A stretch of 64,000 nt of DNA from Tragulus kanchil (lineage: Eukaryota > Chordata > Mammalia > Artiodactyla > Tragulidae), in the NCBI GenBank assembly GCA_022376925.1, contig JAIOJX010000026.1, positions 200,298,400 through 200,362,399 of the forward strand. The letters run 5' to 3'. Of the stretch, positions 1-12,668 are shown piece by piece. How positions within the stretch are numbered: the first letter of the stretch is position 1; each line of letters opens with the position of its first letter. The notes beneath the pieces are model-generated. The model worked only from the letters and a program-made list of their open reading frames with translations, had not been told where the DNA came from and made no database searches. Both the position numbers and the translations under genes were made by a program.

Positions 1-305
1 CTACCAGGAAGCCCTCACTAATATGCTACTAATTCTCTTGTCTCTAGGTCTTCTCACATGCTGTTCCAACTTTCTGGAACATTACTTGTACTCTTTCACC
101 AGGCTCATTCCTACATATATGTTTGATTCTCACCCTTTCCACAAATAGTATCCTGATCTTTAGACCAAGTTTGATGGCCTCTCATGTGCTCCCCAGCATG
201 GATGGCCATCCATGTTCACTCCCCACAGCATGCTGTCTTACCTACGATCTCTGGTATGAAAGTCATTTGAGGGCAGGGATTTCTGCATCTGGCATACAGA
301 AAGTC
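1..305 (+). repeat. possible L2 LINE 3' fragment
   Basis: The order of phrases resembles the L2 3' region: a 'catgctgttccaactttctggaac' style block near 57-82, then 'gagggcagggatttctg' near 269-285 and 'ctggcatacag' near 290-300, where L2 normally reads 'gagggcaggga...cctggcacatag'. Divergence is high and no reading frame is preserved. It could be another old repeat, so confidence is modest. Confidence 0.4.
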
Positions 306-1000
306 TGACTCACTAGACAAGGACTGCCGTAACTTCTCCAATTCAACAACTACTCCTGTCTCTGGATTTGGGACGAGAGAGAAAGACCTCAGTCTTTGCC
401 ACTGTCATTATGCCTGTGTTTTTCTCCCATAAAATCACTAGTAAAAAGGGGAAGACAATTTTAAGATTTATTATATGGAAATTTTAATTTAACTTGCTGA
501 AATATGTATTTAGTTAAATTTGTTATGCATAAAAAAATACCCTGGCTTGCTCTTAGAGAAATGACTACATACACAGAGGAATTTTAAAATAAAAAAGATG
601 AAAAAGATTTTTTTTCTCCTTCTGACTATTGTTAAGTCTCAAAGGCAGGCATTTTGTTAGTTCTACACATGTTACATCAAAGATAACATGATTTGTGCTT
701 CTTCTTTGAAAAATGTCCTTCATCTGTAAGTCATTAGCTTTTGCTTGGCTCTTTTGTTATATTGGATGAAATCCTTGAATGCTCCGTGTCTCCGTTTTTC
801 TGACTGTAGAATGGGACTAAATTTATTCTCCACGGTGAAGATAATATTAGGAAAAAATTCATACTGGAATACAGATGTTAGCTGTGTATTAATTGAAATG
901 GCAAAGATCACTTTCACGTTACAGTACTTTTGCCAGAATACTCTCTTTAACAAAGGAATTACAGCCTTCTTTTTCTTATATTTTAACTAGCTCTTTCACA
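306..1000. other. AT-rich non-coding DNA, nothing recognised
   Basis: I see no gene, RNA or identifiable repeat here. There are several short A/T runs (near 531-538 and 609-616). The two overlapping ORFs of about 80 codons at 720-990 lie on opposite strands, have no recognisable domain and no splice context. Confidence 0.6.
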
Positions 1001-3153
1001 TAGAGACTTTTCACATTTTCCTTGTTCAGTTCCTAGCTAAAATGGTGGAACTGCTGAAAAACCATGATATGATTGAAAGGTGGTTCCCTAAGTACCCGTA
1101 AGAAAGGGGAAAATACATATGCTTCACTCCCTCACCTTTCTATTCACAACTCTGAAACTATTTGTGAACAGACATATTCATAAAATGAATACATTAGGAC
1201 AAAGCACTTACTTAAGCCAGTCTTGTTCTCTAAGCCATCTCTCTAAGTCTGTGTGTCTATCTGTTAAAGAAACTTTGATTTCTCTCATTCTTTAGACATT
1301 GCTGATAGTGAGTAGGAGCTGGTGTGGGGTCAAAACCAGATCAGAAGAGTGAAAAGAGAGTTTATGGAAAAGGACTCATTTTACTGACAGTGGCTCCTCC
1401 CCCTAGAAAAGAAAAAGGGGGAGGGTGATTCTGGGGAGATTGTTGGAAGGGATGGGCCCCGAGAGTAGGTACCAAGTGGAGGGAGAGGCGGTAAATCTGG
1501 GAATTAAAAGTCGCTCAAGTGCTTTTCTTGGTTTTTTATTTTTTCCAATTGTCACAAATATGTTACAGGCTTGGAATTGGATTTTCCACCTCATGAGAGA
1601 TGCATACAAAACAAAGACCCCAAAGTCTTTATCTGAGGGACACACATAAACCATTTTCTAAACCATTATCATTTCCTATCAATCCAAATTAAGCTATATT
1701 CTCAAACTTCTTCCTCTTCTTTTTTTTTAAAAAACAAGAATCTAACAACAGATGCCTACAGAGCCTGTGAATCCAAACCCAACCACCCTGGATAATGTGA
1801 GAGATGAAGACCTAATTGAGGCTGTTTCATCAAGCTACCCAGTATCCATACAGCTCGTCCCATGTCAGTTCAGGCACTTAGAAATAAACACACACCCTAA
1901 TGCTTCCCTACTCTGATCCATCCACAGTAAGCCTATGGTTAGCCAAGATAGACAAGTTTGGGTAAAAAAGGAGAATATTATTCAAAAGGCCAAGATCCAC
2001 ATTTGGACATAGGGATAGTGCAGAAGGGTGATTCCAAGGTCAGGCAGCATGGCAACTTTTTAAAAAAAAATATTGACATAGTTTGGTGTAATAAATGGCT
2101 AGAGACTTTCACATTTTCCTTGTTCAGTTCCTAGCTAAAATGGTGGAACTGCTGAAAAACCATGATATGATTGAAAGGTGGTTCCCTAAGTACCCGTAAG
2201 AAAGGGGAAAATACATATGCTTCACTCCCTCACCTTTCTATTCACAACTCTGAAACTATTTGTGAACAGACATATTCATAAAATGAATACATTAGGACAA
2301 AGCACTTACTTAAGCCAGTCTTGTTCTCTAAGCCATCTCTCTAAGTCTGTGTGTCTATCTGTTAAAGAAACTTTGATTTCTCTCATTCTTTAGACATTGC
2401 TGATAGTGAGTAGGAGCTGGTGTGGGGTCAAAACCAGATCAGAAGAGTGAAAAGAGAGTTTATGGAAAAGGACTCATTTTACTGACAGTGGCTCCTCCCC
2501 CTAGAAAAGAAAAAAGGGAGAGGGTGATTCTGGGGAGATTGTTGGAAGGGATGGGCCCCGAGAGTAGGTACCAAGTGGAGGGAGAGGCGGTAAATCTGGG
2601 AATTAAAAGTCGCTCAAGTGCTTTTCTTGGTTTTTTATTTTTTCCAATTGTCACAAATATGTTACAGGCTTGGAATTGGATTTTCCACCTCATGAGAGAT
2701 GCATACAAAACAAAGACCCCAAAGTCTTTATCTGAGGGACACACATAAACCATTTTCTAAACCATTATCATTTCCTATCAATCCAAATTAAGCTATATTC
2801 TCAAACTTCTTCCTCTTCTTTTTTAAAAAACAAGAATCTAACAACAGATGCCTACAGAGCCTGTGAATCCAAACCCAACCACCCTGGATAATGTGAGAGA
2901 TGAAGACCTAATTGAGGCTGTTTCATCAAGCTACCCAGTATCCATACAGCTCGTCCCATGTCAGTTCAGGCACTTAGAAATAAACACACACCCTAATGCT
3001 TCCCTACTCTGATCCATCCACAGTAAGCCTATGGTTAGCCAAGATAGACAAGTTTGGGTAAAAAAGGAGAATATTATTCAAAAGGCCAAGATCCACATTT
3101 GGACATAGGGATAGTGCAGAAGGGTGATTCCAAGGTCAGGCAGCATGGCAACT
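1001..3153. repeat. tandem duplication 1 (unit ~1.06 kb)
   Basis: Copy A is 1001-2057 and copy B 2100-3153. They match almost base for base. Differences are homopolymer indels: an extra T at the start of A, 'aaaaaggggg' against 'aaaaaaggga' near 1420/2510, and a longer T run in A near 1720. Bases 2058-2099 between the copies are unmatched, A/T-rich filler. The content of the unit is unrecognised non-coding DNA. Confidence 0.96.
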
Positions 3154-5358
3154 ATTAATAATAAAGGAGTATTATGAAATGATTATTGTATTTTCTATGA
3201 CTTTGGCTCTATGGTTCAGATCCTGTAATATTTAAATAAGTAGTGATAAATGGGCTTTTGGTGACATAAAGTGAGTCTTACTCTGAGAAGACAGATGTTC
3301 CATGTTTAAGATTCATCAAGAAAGGAGATGACTAAATATTGAGAGCCATGGAATATAGCTGTCTCTATAACAGATCAGCCTGGGAATTTGGGACACATTC
3401 TACACATATTTCTGCTGTAAAGAAGAAAAGGGAACATAAAAACTTTTCTTTTTTTCTGTTAGAAGTGAAAAAGCACTATTAGGGTGTATTTCTTTCCCCA
3501 TCAACCATCTGCAAAAGTATTAAAACTAATTCTAGTTTATGATTAGGTCTGAGATGTGAGTAAAATGTAAATTCAACCAGAAAGTGATCTCTTCAGCACA
3601 TGACATGGACTAGAATTCTCAGTGAATGAAATCTGGGAGTGCCCCGTGCTAGCTCAGCAGGCCTTCAGGAACTGGCCTCTCAGACTTGACCTTGTTCTAG
3701 CTCTAGAACTAGGACTGCAGTGGTTTTTCCCTCACCGCCTGACCCTGATCTCCTGTGATGCTATGATTCCAGGCAGGGAATCCACTTCTCATTGCTATAT
3801 ATTTCTGACCTTACTTTTCATTTACACCTTCTTTTTCTCTTTGATTTAACTTATGAACCAAAAGCTGACTTCAAATCTTATTAACTTTGCCAAAGTATTG
3901 GTTAAGCCTATTTTTTTTTCTTTAGGTTATAAGAAAAAAATAAACTAGAAAGTGAACTGAAAGAAGGGCAGAGTCTAGGAATGAAGTTAGGTCCAATGCC
4001 TACTCATGCCCCTGTGGGTTAGTTCCTAAATACTGGTATACTGTTTAAGTGTTGACCTCAAAAGGCAAGCAAAGATTTGTTTATGAACTCTGTGATTTTT
4101 TTTTTTAAATGTCACCTGGTGGTTTGTGAAAGAAATATCTCTCAAGATACACACTATCTACACCCTTCCCAAACTAGACTGAACCCCAATCATCTTCGTT
4201 GCTAGAATCCTTTAATTTTTCTAGTCTGTGGCAAAGAAGGGTGATTCCAAGGTCAGGCAGCATGGCAACTATTAATAATAAAGGAGTATTATGAAATGAT
4301 TATTGTATTTTCTATGACTTTGGCTCTATGGTTCAGATCCTGTAATATTTAAATAAGTAGTGATAAATGGGCTTTTGGTGACATAAAGTGAGTCTTACTC
4401 TGAGAAGACAGATGTTCCATGTTTAAGATTCATCAAGAAAGGAGATGACTAAATATTGAGAGCCATGGAATATAGCTGTCTCTATAACAGATCAGCCTGG
4501 GAATTTGGGACACATTCTACACATATTTCTGCTGTAAAGAAGAAAAGGGAACATAAAAACTTTTCTTTTTTTCTGTTAGAAGTGAAAAAGCACTATTAGG
4601 GTGTATTTCTTTCCCCATCAACCATCTGCAAAAGTATTAAAACTAATTCTAGTTTATGATTAGGTCTGAGATGTGAGTAAAATGTAAATTCAACCAGAAA
4701 GTGATCTCTTCAGCACATGACATGGACTAGAATTCTCAGTGAATGAAATCTGGGAGTGCCCCGTGCTAGCTCAGCAGGCCTTCAGGAACTGGCCTCTCAG
4801 ACTTGACCTTGTTCTAGCTCTAGAACTAGGACTGCAGGGGTTTTTTCCCCTCACCGCCTGACCCTGATCTCCTGTGATGCTATGATTCCAGGCAGGGAAT
4901 CCACTTCTCATTGCTATATATTTCTGACCTTACTTTTCATTTACACCTTCTTTTTCTCTTTGATTTAACTTATGAACCAAAAGCTGACTTCAAATCTTAT
5001 TAACTTTGCCAAAGTATTGGTTAAGCCTATTTTTTTTTCTTTAGGTTATAAGAAAAAAATAAACTAGAAAGTGAACTGAAAGAAGGGCAGAGTCTAGGAA
5101 TGAAGTTAGGTCCAATGCCTACTCATGCCCCTGTGGGTTAGTTCCTAAATACTGGTATACTGTTTAAGTGTTGACCTCAAAAGGCAAGCAAAGATTTGTT
5201 TATGAACTCTGTGATTTTTTTTTTTAAATGTCACCTGGTGGTTTGTGAAAGAAATATCTCTCAAGATACACACTATCTACACCCTTCCCAAACTAGACTG
5301 AACCCCAATCATCTTCGTTGCTAGAATCCTTTAATTTTTCTAGTCTGTGGCAAAGAAG
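3118..5358. repeat. tandem duplication 2 (unit 1,117 bp, direct junction)
   Basis: Copy A is 3118-4234 and copy B 4235-5358. There is no filler. The junction uses the shared bases 'agaag'. The first 36 bases of A are also the last 36 of duplication 1 copy B, so that piece occurs three times. The copies differ by a G/T-run change near 3719/4838. No gene or named repeat was recognised in the unit. Confidence 0.97.
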
Positions 5359-6224
5359 AGGTGTGGGCTTGCCATTCTGTTCCCCCTTCCTCAGCGTATA
5401 GGAAAATTAAATTTCCTAACTTCCCTTGTAGTGGACTTTGGACCTGTATTTCTGAGTTCTTTTCTTTCTTTTTTCTCCTTTCATTCTCTTCTTCCCTCCC
5501 CATCTCTCTTCCTTCTTACCTTCTTGCCACTATTTGAATCACCAATAAGAAAGGAATGAGAATTGTAATGTTCTAGTATCACTTTTTGGAACTTTCAAGC
5601 TATCGCTGTTGGTTTTAAGGAAAGGTTGAAAAATAATGTAAAGTACATATCACATATAAAACATGGAAAATATTATTTATTAAGGTAACTAATGGGTTTT
5701 CCTTAGTCTATAGGAATCAGGCTTTACCGTGGTCTTCAGTTTCCTTCCTGTTGGTCAGAATTCCAATCGGTAGCAAAAGGAATGGTGGTCAAACTGTCTT
5801 CACAGGCCAAACTGTCACAGGGTGCCCTGGGAAAACTATGAAAGGCCCTCTTCCTCTACCTCCAAGAAATGTCATTATGTAATCATTGGGGATTTTTCTT
5901 ATCAAAATATTATTTCAAATACATTATATCAGTTAATTCTAGCATGCTCTTTCTTATGAGATAAAATTACCTTTGTCTATGAATCAAGAGTTGATTTAGA
6001 GATTTTTCCCAACATCATGCAGTTTACAATGTAAGACAGCTTGGAAAGTAAGTGTTCTGAATTCATTTCTGGTGTTAACAGGCTGTGTATAATTGCTTGT
6101 TTTGTGAAATGTGAGAAATGCTTCCAGTGATAAGGGACAATATTAAGAAGGGAAGAATCAGGTATAATTCCCCACCCATCAACTAATGTTAGCCTTTCCT
6201 GTTTTCTTTCCAGTCTTTTCCAGA
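5359..6224. other. non-coding DNA, nothing firmly recognised
   Basis: This stretch has a pyrimidine-rich tract at about 5456-5540 but no gene. Parts near 5930-6080 vaguely recall a degraded MIR in reverse, but I cannot support that call. Confidence 0.5.
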
Positions 6225-6545
6225 TACAGACATAACATGTATTTTATATTATGCCTGCATAATAGTTGATATTATATCATTTGTACCATTTTGTGTTCTT
6301 TTTCACTTAACATTGTAAGAAACCAGTTCTCTTTGTCATTAAAACTTTTCATAAACCTAGTGTTTAATGGCTGCATAATGTTTCAACATATGCTTTGATG
6401 ATACTTAAATTCATCTCTTTCCTATTCTTAAACATGTGGATTGTCATTAAATCTTTGGTTCTTATAAATAACACTGATGAAACATCTCTATATAAAAATC
6501 TTTTATGTATTTTAGATTTTCTTAGAATATAGAGATTCTTAATAG
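6225..6545 (-). repeat. possible degraded old L1 3' fragment
   Basis: The text 'taatggctgcataatgtttca' is near 6365. It is followed by 'tgtggattgtcattaaatct' and 'ttataaataacactgatgaa', the order seen in the reverse complement of old mammalian L1 3' ends. Divergence is high, so another ancient repeat is possible. Confidence 0.35.
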
Positions 6546-7312
6546 TGGATTTACAAAAAAAGAACAAATGTGTATATTTTCCCCAAAAAACTATTTCCTC
6601 TGATTCTTGAAATTATCACACAGCTAATAAACAATAACAACAAAGTAGTTCAGAAAACAGGCACAAGCTTAAAGGGAATGACAGTTTCCAGCTTCTTTTT
6701 GGACCAGGGGGTCAAAAGTGTCAGTTCAGGGGTGATGGGTCTGAGTGTTTCTTATCAGCCTTAATATTTGGCCACCGTGTTATATTTCCAAAGAACTGCA
6801 ATTAGAATTTATTGTGACTAACCCTCACAGCACCCTTGTGCTCTAAGTGGGGTTGTTATTTCTCAGAGAGGGAAGAACATCAAACAATATCCTCACTGTG
6901 CTCTGCCCTGGGCCTTTCAGATTTCCTCTCACAAGTGCTGTGCCCACTGGAAAAGAATTAGGCTAACTACCTGGATGTTTCTCTGTGTTGGATCAAAAAC
7001 AACCAGGCCAAGATAAAAGACCACATTTGGGGTCAAATGGGTGTCTTTCTGCTGTTTAACATTCCACAATGGAACAGAGAATGAGTTTAAAAGAGGAGAG
7101 GACACCTTTCTCTGCAACAAAGCTAGATTGTTTAAATAGGTTCAATTGACAAAGTCACAAAACACTCCTCCTTGTCCTATATTGATAAAAATCTTCACTT
7201 TTGTCTATGCCATTTTCCTATCCTTTGTAATGGTAGAAAATGAAAACATTACTTTTTTTTTCTTAACCTTTAGGAGTCTATATAATATATAATTTAAAGG
7301 AAATCTAAATAT
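6546..7312. other. non-coding DNA, nothing recognised
   Basis: This is AT-rich unique sequence without a supportable gene. The stretch at 6800-6880 could be a very weak MIR remnant but lacks the MIR core. Confidence 0.5.
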
Positions 7313-9498
7313 ATCACATAATATAATTGGTTGCTGAATCATTTGGGAAATGAGTGGGTTTCTGAGTGAGGTTAACTTTTTGCTCAAAAATATTTATGAC
7401 CTATATAAGAGTGAGCATCATTGCGTGATTTATTTGGATAAATAAATAAATCTAGACCTCTAGAAAAACAAATTTGAAAGACATGCTTCTTGATAAATAA
7501 GCCAATAATTGTGTCAAAATGTAGTCATGAGTTTGAAATTAGAAGATTCGATGCTATTATTCTCAACATGTTTATTTAGGTTTGTATCTCGGACATTATG
7601 TCTTCTGGGAAAGTTACCTAAATCTAAACATATATCAATGATAAGTAGAGATGTTTTCCCAGTTCAGGGTGAAATTTAAATGAGATTTAATTAAGTTGGA
7701 AGAACAATTTTTAAAAACCAATCTCGCTCTCTCTCTCTGTATATATCCCTTTATTTAAAGAAAGCTAGGAAATTGAATGTTAATTAGAAATTAAATTAAA
7801 AATAGTTCCTATATAACAGACTTTTAAAGAAAATAATCTTTTTTATTTAATTCCTTTCCACTAATTTTTATTTTCATGTATTTCCAATTATTTCCTGAAA
7901 AATACATTAACTAGTATATTTACTTATAATGCATTAAAATTATGTTATAGTTCGAAGTTCTTACACATATTAGATAATGGCCAAGGCTTTGCACTGATGT
8001 CTCTGGCCCGGCAAGATTGCCTTTCAGGCCAATCAGCTGCTCAGGACAGACGGGACCTTGTTCTGGCAAGATTAGGAGAGATTGTAGGTATGTTAGCTTG
8101 AAGAACTTCATCATGTTATCATTTCCGAACAGCAGGGAATACTTTTCTAGTCTCCTCAGAAAAGACCAAATTTCCACTTGCACTCATGGCTTTCATTCCC
8201 ACTGTCACCTCGAACTAGCTCACAAACATGATTCCTCCCAGCTACAGTGCTAACAAAAAAACAGCATTTGTATTTCTTTCAGAAGAAGACCTTTAACAAA
8301 ACAGCTCTTTTAGAATCTTTAATATTTTTAAGATACTGGGATTCAGGCAAATTTCTATGGACACAAACTGCTTCCTTTTCCTGGATCTATCTGAGCAAGT
8401 TTCAAGTCTAATAAAAATTAAATCACATAATATAATTGGTTGCTGAATCATTTGGGAATGGGGCAATTAATTTTGCTAAAAATAATGACCTATATAAGAG
8501 TGAGCATCATTGCGTGATTTATTTGGATAAATAAATAAATCTAGACCTCTAGAAAAACAAATTTGAAAGACATGCTTCTTGATAAATAAGCCAATAATTG
8601 TGTCAAAATGTAGTCATGAGTTTGAAATTAGAAGATTCGATGCTATTATTCTCAACATGTTTATTTAGGTTTGTATCTCGGACATTATGTCTTCTGGGAA
8701 AGTTACCTAAATCTAAACATATATCAATGATAAGTAGAGATGTTTTCCCAGTTCAGGGTGAAATTTAAATGAGATTTAATTAAGTTGGAAGAACAATTTT
8801 TAAAAACCAATCTCGCTCTCTCTCTCTGTATATATCCCTTTATTTAAAGAAAGCTAGGAAATTGAATGTTAATTAGAAATTAAATTAAAAATAGTTCCTA
8901 TATAACAGACTTTTAAAGAAAATAATCTTTTTTATTTAATTCCTTTCCACTAATTTTTATTTTCATGTATTTCCAATTATTTCCTGAAAAATACATTAAC
9001 TAGTATATTTACTTATAATGCATTAAAATTATGTTATAGTTCGAAGTTCTTACACATATTAGATAATGGCCAAGGCTTTGCACTGATGTCTCTGGCCCGG
9101 CAAGATTGCCTTTCAGGCCAATCAGCTGCTCAGGACAGACGGGACCTTGTTCTGGCAAGATTAGGAGAGATTGTAGGTATGTTAGCTTGAAGAACTTCAT
9201 CATGTTATCATTTCCGAACAGCAGGGAATACTTTTCTAGTCTCCTCAGAAAAGACCAAATTTCCACTTGCACTCATGGCTTTCATTCCCACTGTCACCTC
9301 GAACTAGCTCACAAACATGATTCCTCCCAGCTACAGTGCTAACAAAAAAACAGCATTTGTATTTCTTTCAGAAGAAGACCTTTAACAAAACAGCTCTTTT
9401 AGAATCTTTAATATTTTTAAGATACTGGGATTCAGGCAAATTTCTATGGACACAAACTGCTTCCTTTTCCTGGATCTATCTGAGCAAGTTTCAAGTCT
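7313..9498. repeat. tandem duplication 3 (unit ~1.09 kb)
   Basis: Copy A is 7313-8409 and copy B 8422-9498, separated by 12 bases (8410-8421). The first ~70 bases of B are a corrupted version of A: 'gggaaatgagtgggtttctg...' at 7347 becomes 'gggaatggggcaattaatt' at 8454. From 'gacctatataagag' onward the copies agree almost perfectly. The unit is AT-rich DNA with no recognised gene. Confidence 0.96.
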
Positions 9499-9537
9499 GG
9501 GGCTGGGTTTTGATAGACAAGTAGGAACTGAGCCGGG

Positions 9538-9567
9538 GTGGGGGGGGGGGGGGGGGGGGGTGGGGGT

Positions 9568-9621
<54 letters not shown>

Positions 9622-9642
9622 GGGGGTGTGGGGGTGGGTGGG
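9538..9642 (+). repeat. poly-G / (G)nT low-complexity tract, first copy
   Basis: About 105 bases are almost pure G, broken by single T residues near 9561, 9567, 9621, 9627 and 9629. It lies inside duplication 4. The strand is G-rich as given and could form G-quadruplexes, but length and composition are unreliable because long G runs are poorly read. ORFs through it (poly-Gly, or poly-Pro on the other strand) are artefacts of composition. Confidence 0.95.
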
Positions 9643-10292
9643 GCTTAACATGTGGGAGGGGGAACGGGACAGAGGCAGAGGATTTTGAAGCCTAAAGGAT
9701 GAGTGTAGTAACGGCCAGGGTAGAGAGGGCTGTGAGGGAGCTGTGGTCTGACTGACTACAGACTATAGAGTGGGGGTGGGGAGAAACTCATGACAAATCA
9801 CAATCAAGGATCTACTTCCAAATCAGCTTTGATTCTGACATGAACAAGCTGGACCTGGTTTGTTGGCAATGGACAGCTAATATTTACTACTAATGAAAGT
9901 GCTATTTTGTAAAAGTTTGCTAAATCGAGGAAAGAGCGAAACTGAGCCCTAGGGCTCTTGACCCAACTTGTATTATGTCCTTCCAGCTGCTGACAATACT
10001 CAGTGTTTCTTGTCCACATTTCTTTTTCCAGCAATAGCACATATTTAAATGGAACTTTAATCTATGCTGTCTTATATTTAAAATAATACACCTATGATAT
10101 TGAGTAGCAGTCTCTGCTCATTTGATACATATTTTGTAATTATGAGAGAGCCCCATACTATTTTTCACTCGCAACAAGGTTGAAACTGTGAGTGATCCTC
10201 AAGAAATACTAGTTGAGTAAAATTAAATACATGTGCTTCTTTCCCCTTCTAATGTAATGGAAGCAAGTCGTTGACTTTAGAAAGTCTACTCC

Positions 10293-10382
10293 AAGGGGGT
10301 GGGTGGGAGGGAGGCTGAAAAGGGAGGGCATATATATAGTTTTGATTGATTTGAGCTGTTGTACAGCAGAAAACAATACAAT
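10293..10382 (+). mobile_element. L1 3' UTR tail fragment (truncated by junction)
   Basis: A G-rich block 'gggtgggtgggagggagg' is followed by 'ttgtacagcagaaaacaata', the wording of ruminant L1 3' ends. The element is cut at 10382 by the duplication junction. Fuller copies are at 11394-11520 and 12539-12668. Confidence 0.7.
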
Positions 10383-10634
10383 CCTTTAAAACTCAGCTCT
10401 AGCTTTATATTTTTAAAAATGATTCCTCCCAGCTACAGTGCTAACAAAAACAGCATTTGTATTTCTTTCAGAAGAAGACCTTTAACAAAACAGCTCTTTT
10501 AGAATCTTTAATATTTTTAAGATACTGGGATTCAGGCAAATTTCTATGGACACAAACTGCTTCCTTTTCCTGGATCTATCTGAGCAAGTTTCAAGTCTGG
10601 GGCTGGGTTTTGATAGACAAGTAGGAACTGAGCC

Positions 10635-10732
10635 GGGGTGGGGGGTGGGGGGGGGGGGGTGGGGGTGGGGGGGGGGGGGTGGGGGGTGGGGGTGGGGTGG
10701 GGGGGGGGGTGGGGTGGGGGTGGGGGTAAATA
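10635..10732 (+). repeat. poly-G tract, second copy with different T spacing
   Basis: This is the counterpart of 9538-9642 in duplication 4 copy B. It carries many more T interruptions (GGGGGT and GGGGT blocks) and an extra 'taaatatgtgggtg' near 10727 before the shared 'gggtggggcttaacatg'. The flanks are identical to the first copy, so the difference sits only in the hard-to-sequence core. Confidence 0.93.
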
Positions 10733-11393
10733 TGTGGGTGGGTGGGGCTTAACATGTGGGAGGGGGAACGGGACAGAGGCAGAGGATTTTGAAGCCTAAA
10801 GGATGAGTGTAGTAACGGCCAGGGTAGAGAGGGCTGTGAGGGAGCTGTGGTCTGACTGACTACAGACTATAGAGTGGGGGTGGGGAGAAACTCATGACAA
10901 ATCACAATCAAGGATCTACTTCCAAATCAGCTTTGATTCTGACATGAACAAGCTGGACCTGGTTTGTTGGCAATGGACAGCTAATATTTACTACTAATGA
11001 AAGTGCTATTTTGTAAAAGTTTGCTAAATCGAGGAAAGAGCGAAACTGAGCCCTAGGGCTCTTGACCCAACTTGTATTATGTCCTTCCAGCTGCTGACAA
11101 TACTCAGTGTTTCTTGTCCACATTTCTTTTTCCAGCAATAGCACATATTTAAATGGAACTTTAATCTATGCTGTCTTATATTTAAAATAATACACCTATG
11201 ATATTGAGTAGCAGTCTCTGCTCATTTGATACATATTTTGTAATTATGAGAGAGCCCCATACTATTTTTCACTCGCAACAAGGTTGAAACTGTGAGTGAT
11301 CCTCAAGAAATACTAGTTGAGTAAAATTAAATACATGTGCTTCTTTCCCCTTCTAATGTAATGGAAGCAAGTCGTTGACTTTAGAAAGTCTAC

Positions 11394-11520
11394 TCCAAGG
11401 GGTGGGTGGGAGGGAGGCTGAAAAGGGAGGGCATATATATAGTTTTGATTGATTTGAGCTGTTGTACAGCAGAAAACAATACAATACTGTAAAATAATTA
11501 TCCTCCAAGTAAAAAATAAG
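11394..11520 (+). mobile_element. L1 3' UTR tail
   Basis: The G-rich run 'gggtgggtgggagggagg' is followed by 'gttgtacagcagaaaacaat' and 'attatcctccaagtaaaaaa'. This is the terminal part of a ruminant-type L1 3' UTR with an A-rich end. Only about 125 bases remain, with no ORF2. It recurs at 12539-12668 in duplication 5 copy B. Confidence 0.75.
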
Positions 11521-12538
11521 TAAGTCCACTCCAGTTGCCTGTTTATGGTGTATTGCAGGTTCATCTTCTATAAATCACTGAGACATTTTGAATGATTTTG
11601 AGTGATTCAGTGATTTTCTGATTATGAATTCATTTATATAAATGCTTAGCAAAAAGTTACTAATTATGTATCTCCTTTCTCTAGGTAGGGTAGGGTCAAA
11701 TATACTTTTGGTGAAAGAGAAACTGCAGTTGCAATTTCTATATTGAACCTTGTTAAGAACTACAATGTAATTTTTTCCTCTGGTCGTGTAACTTTGTATG
11801 ATACATTCATCTCCTCACAGTCATCTGAAATGAATTATTTCTTACTACTCATGCATCTTAATAAACTTACTTGTTCTTAGGGTGCTTCAATGGAAGTTCA
11901 ATGGAACTTTCTCACACACATGTACACGTAATCAAGTCCAATATAGGGGGAGGGAATAGCTATTGATGTAATTTCTAGGGGTTTCTTTGTGCAGGGGATT
12001 AATAAGAGAAGGGGTAGTTTAAGGACAGACCCTTGGTCCCTCTTAGATTTCTAGAAGTTGTTTTTCAGGCTGCTGTTTATTACTTTGCTGACTCAAGTAA
12101 ATTATAGCTCTCCTCCTATGTCTATCTGGATAGACTCAAGTTTTTATAAGGGCTGGTCCACGTACACTTTACTGGTAAAGGAAAGAAAGCATCCTTTTTA
12201 TGACTACCAGTGCTTGTCTTATGAGAGATAGGAAACTCAAAGTTAAACCTGAAATCTTGTCCACATTTCTTTTTCCAGCAATAGCACATATTTAAATGGA
12301 ACTTTAATCTATGCTGTCTTATATTTAAAATAATACACCTATGATATTGAGTAGCAGTCTCTGCTCATTTGATACATATTTTGTAATTATGAGAGAGCCC
12401 CATACTATTTTTCACTCGCAACAAGGTTGAAACTGTGAGTGATCCTCAAGAAATACTAGTTGAGTAAAATTAAATACATGTGCTTCTTTCCCCTTCTAAT
12501 GTAATGGAAGCAAGTCGTTGACTTTAGAAAGTCTACTC

Positions 12539-12668
12539 CAAGGGGGTGGGTGGGAGGGAGGCTGAAAAGGGAGGGCATATATATAGTTTTGATTGATTTG
12601 AGCTGTTGTACAGCAGAAAACAATACAATACTGTAAAATAATTATCCTCCAAGTAAAAAATAAGTAAG
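12539..12668 (+). mobile_element. L1 3' UTR tail (duplicate copy)
   Basis: This is the copy of 11394-11520 produced by duplication 5. It is not an independent insertion, because the flanking sequence is the same on both sides. Confidence 0.75.

Larger units (their letters stand above)
9317..11485. repeat. tandem duplication 4 (unit ~1.10 kb, contains poly-G)
   Basis: Copy A is 9317-10382 and copy B 10419-11485, with 36 bases of filler (10383-10418). Copy A overlaps the end of duplication 3 copy B, so 8227-8409, 9317-9498 and 10419-10600 are three copies of one piece. Outside the poly-G tract the copies are near-identical. Inside the tract they disagree strongly. Confidence 0.96.

Noticed and set aside
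9382..9688. ORFs rich in glycine or proline across the G tract
   Set aside because: They are simple-repeat translation of a poly-G run whose length is not reliable.
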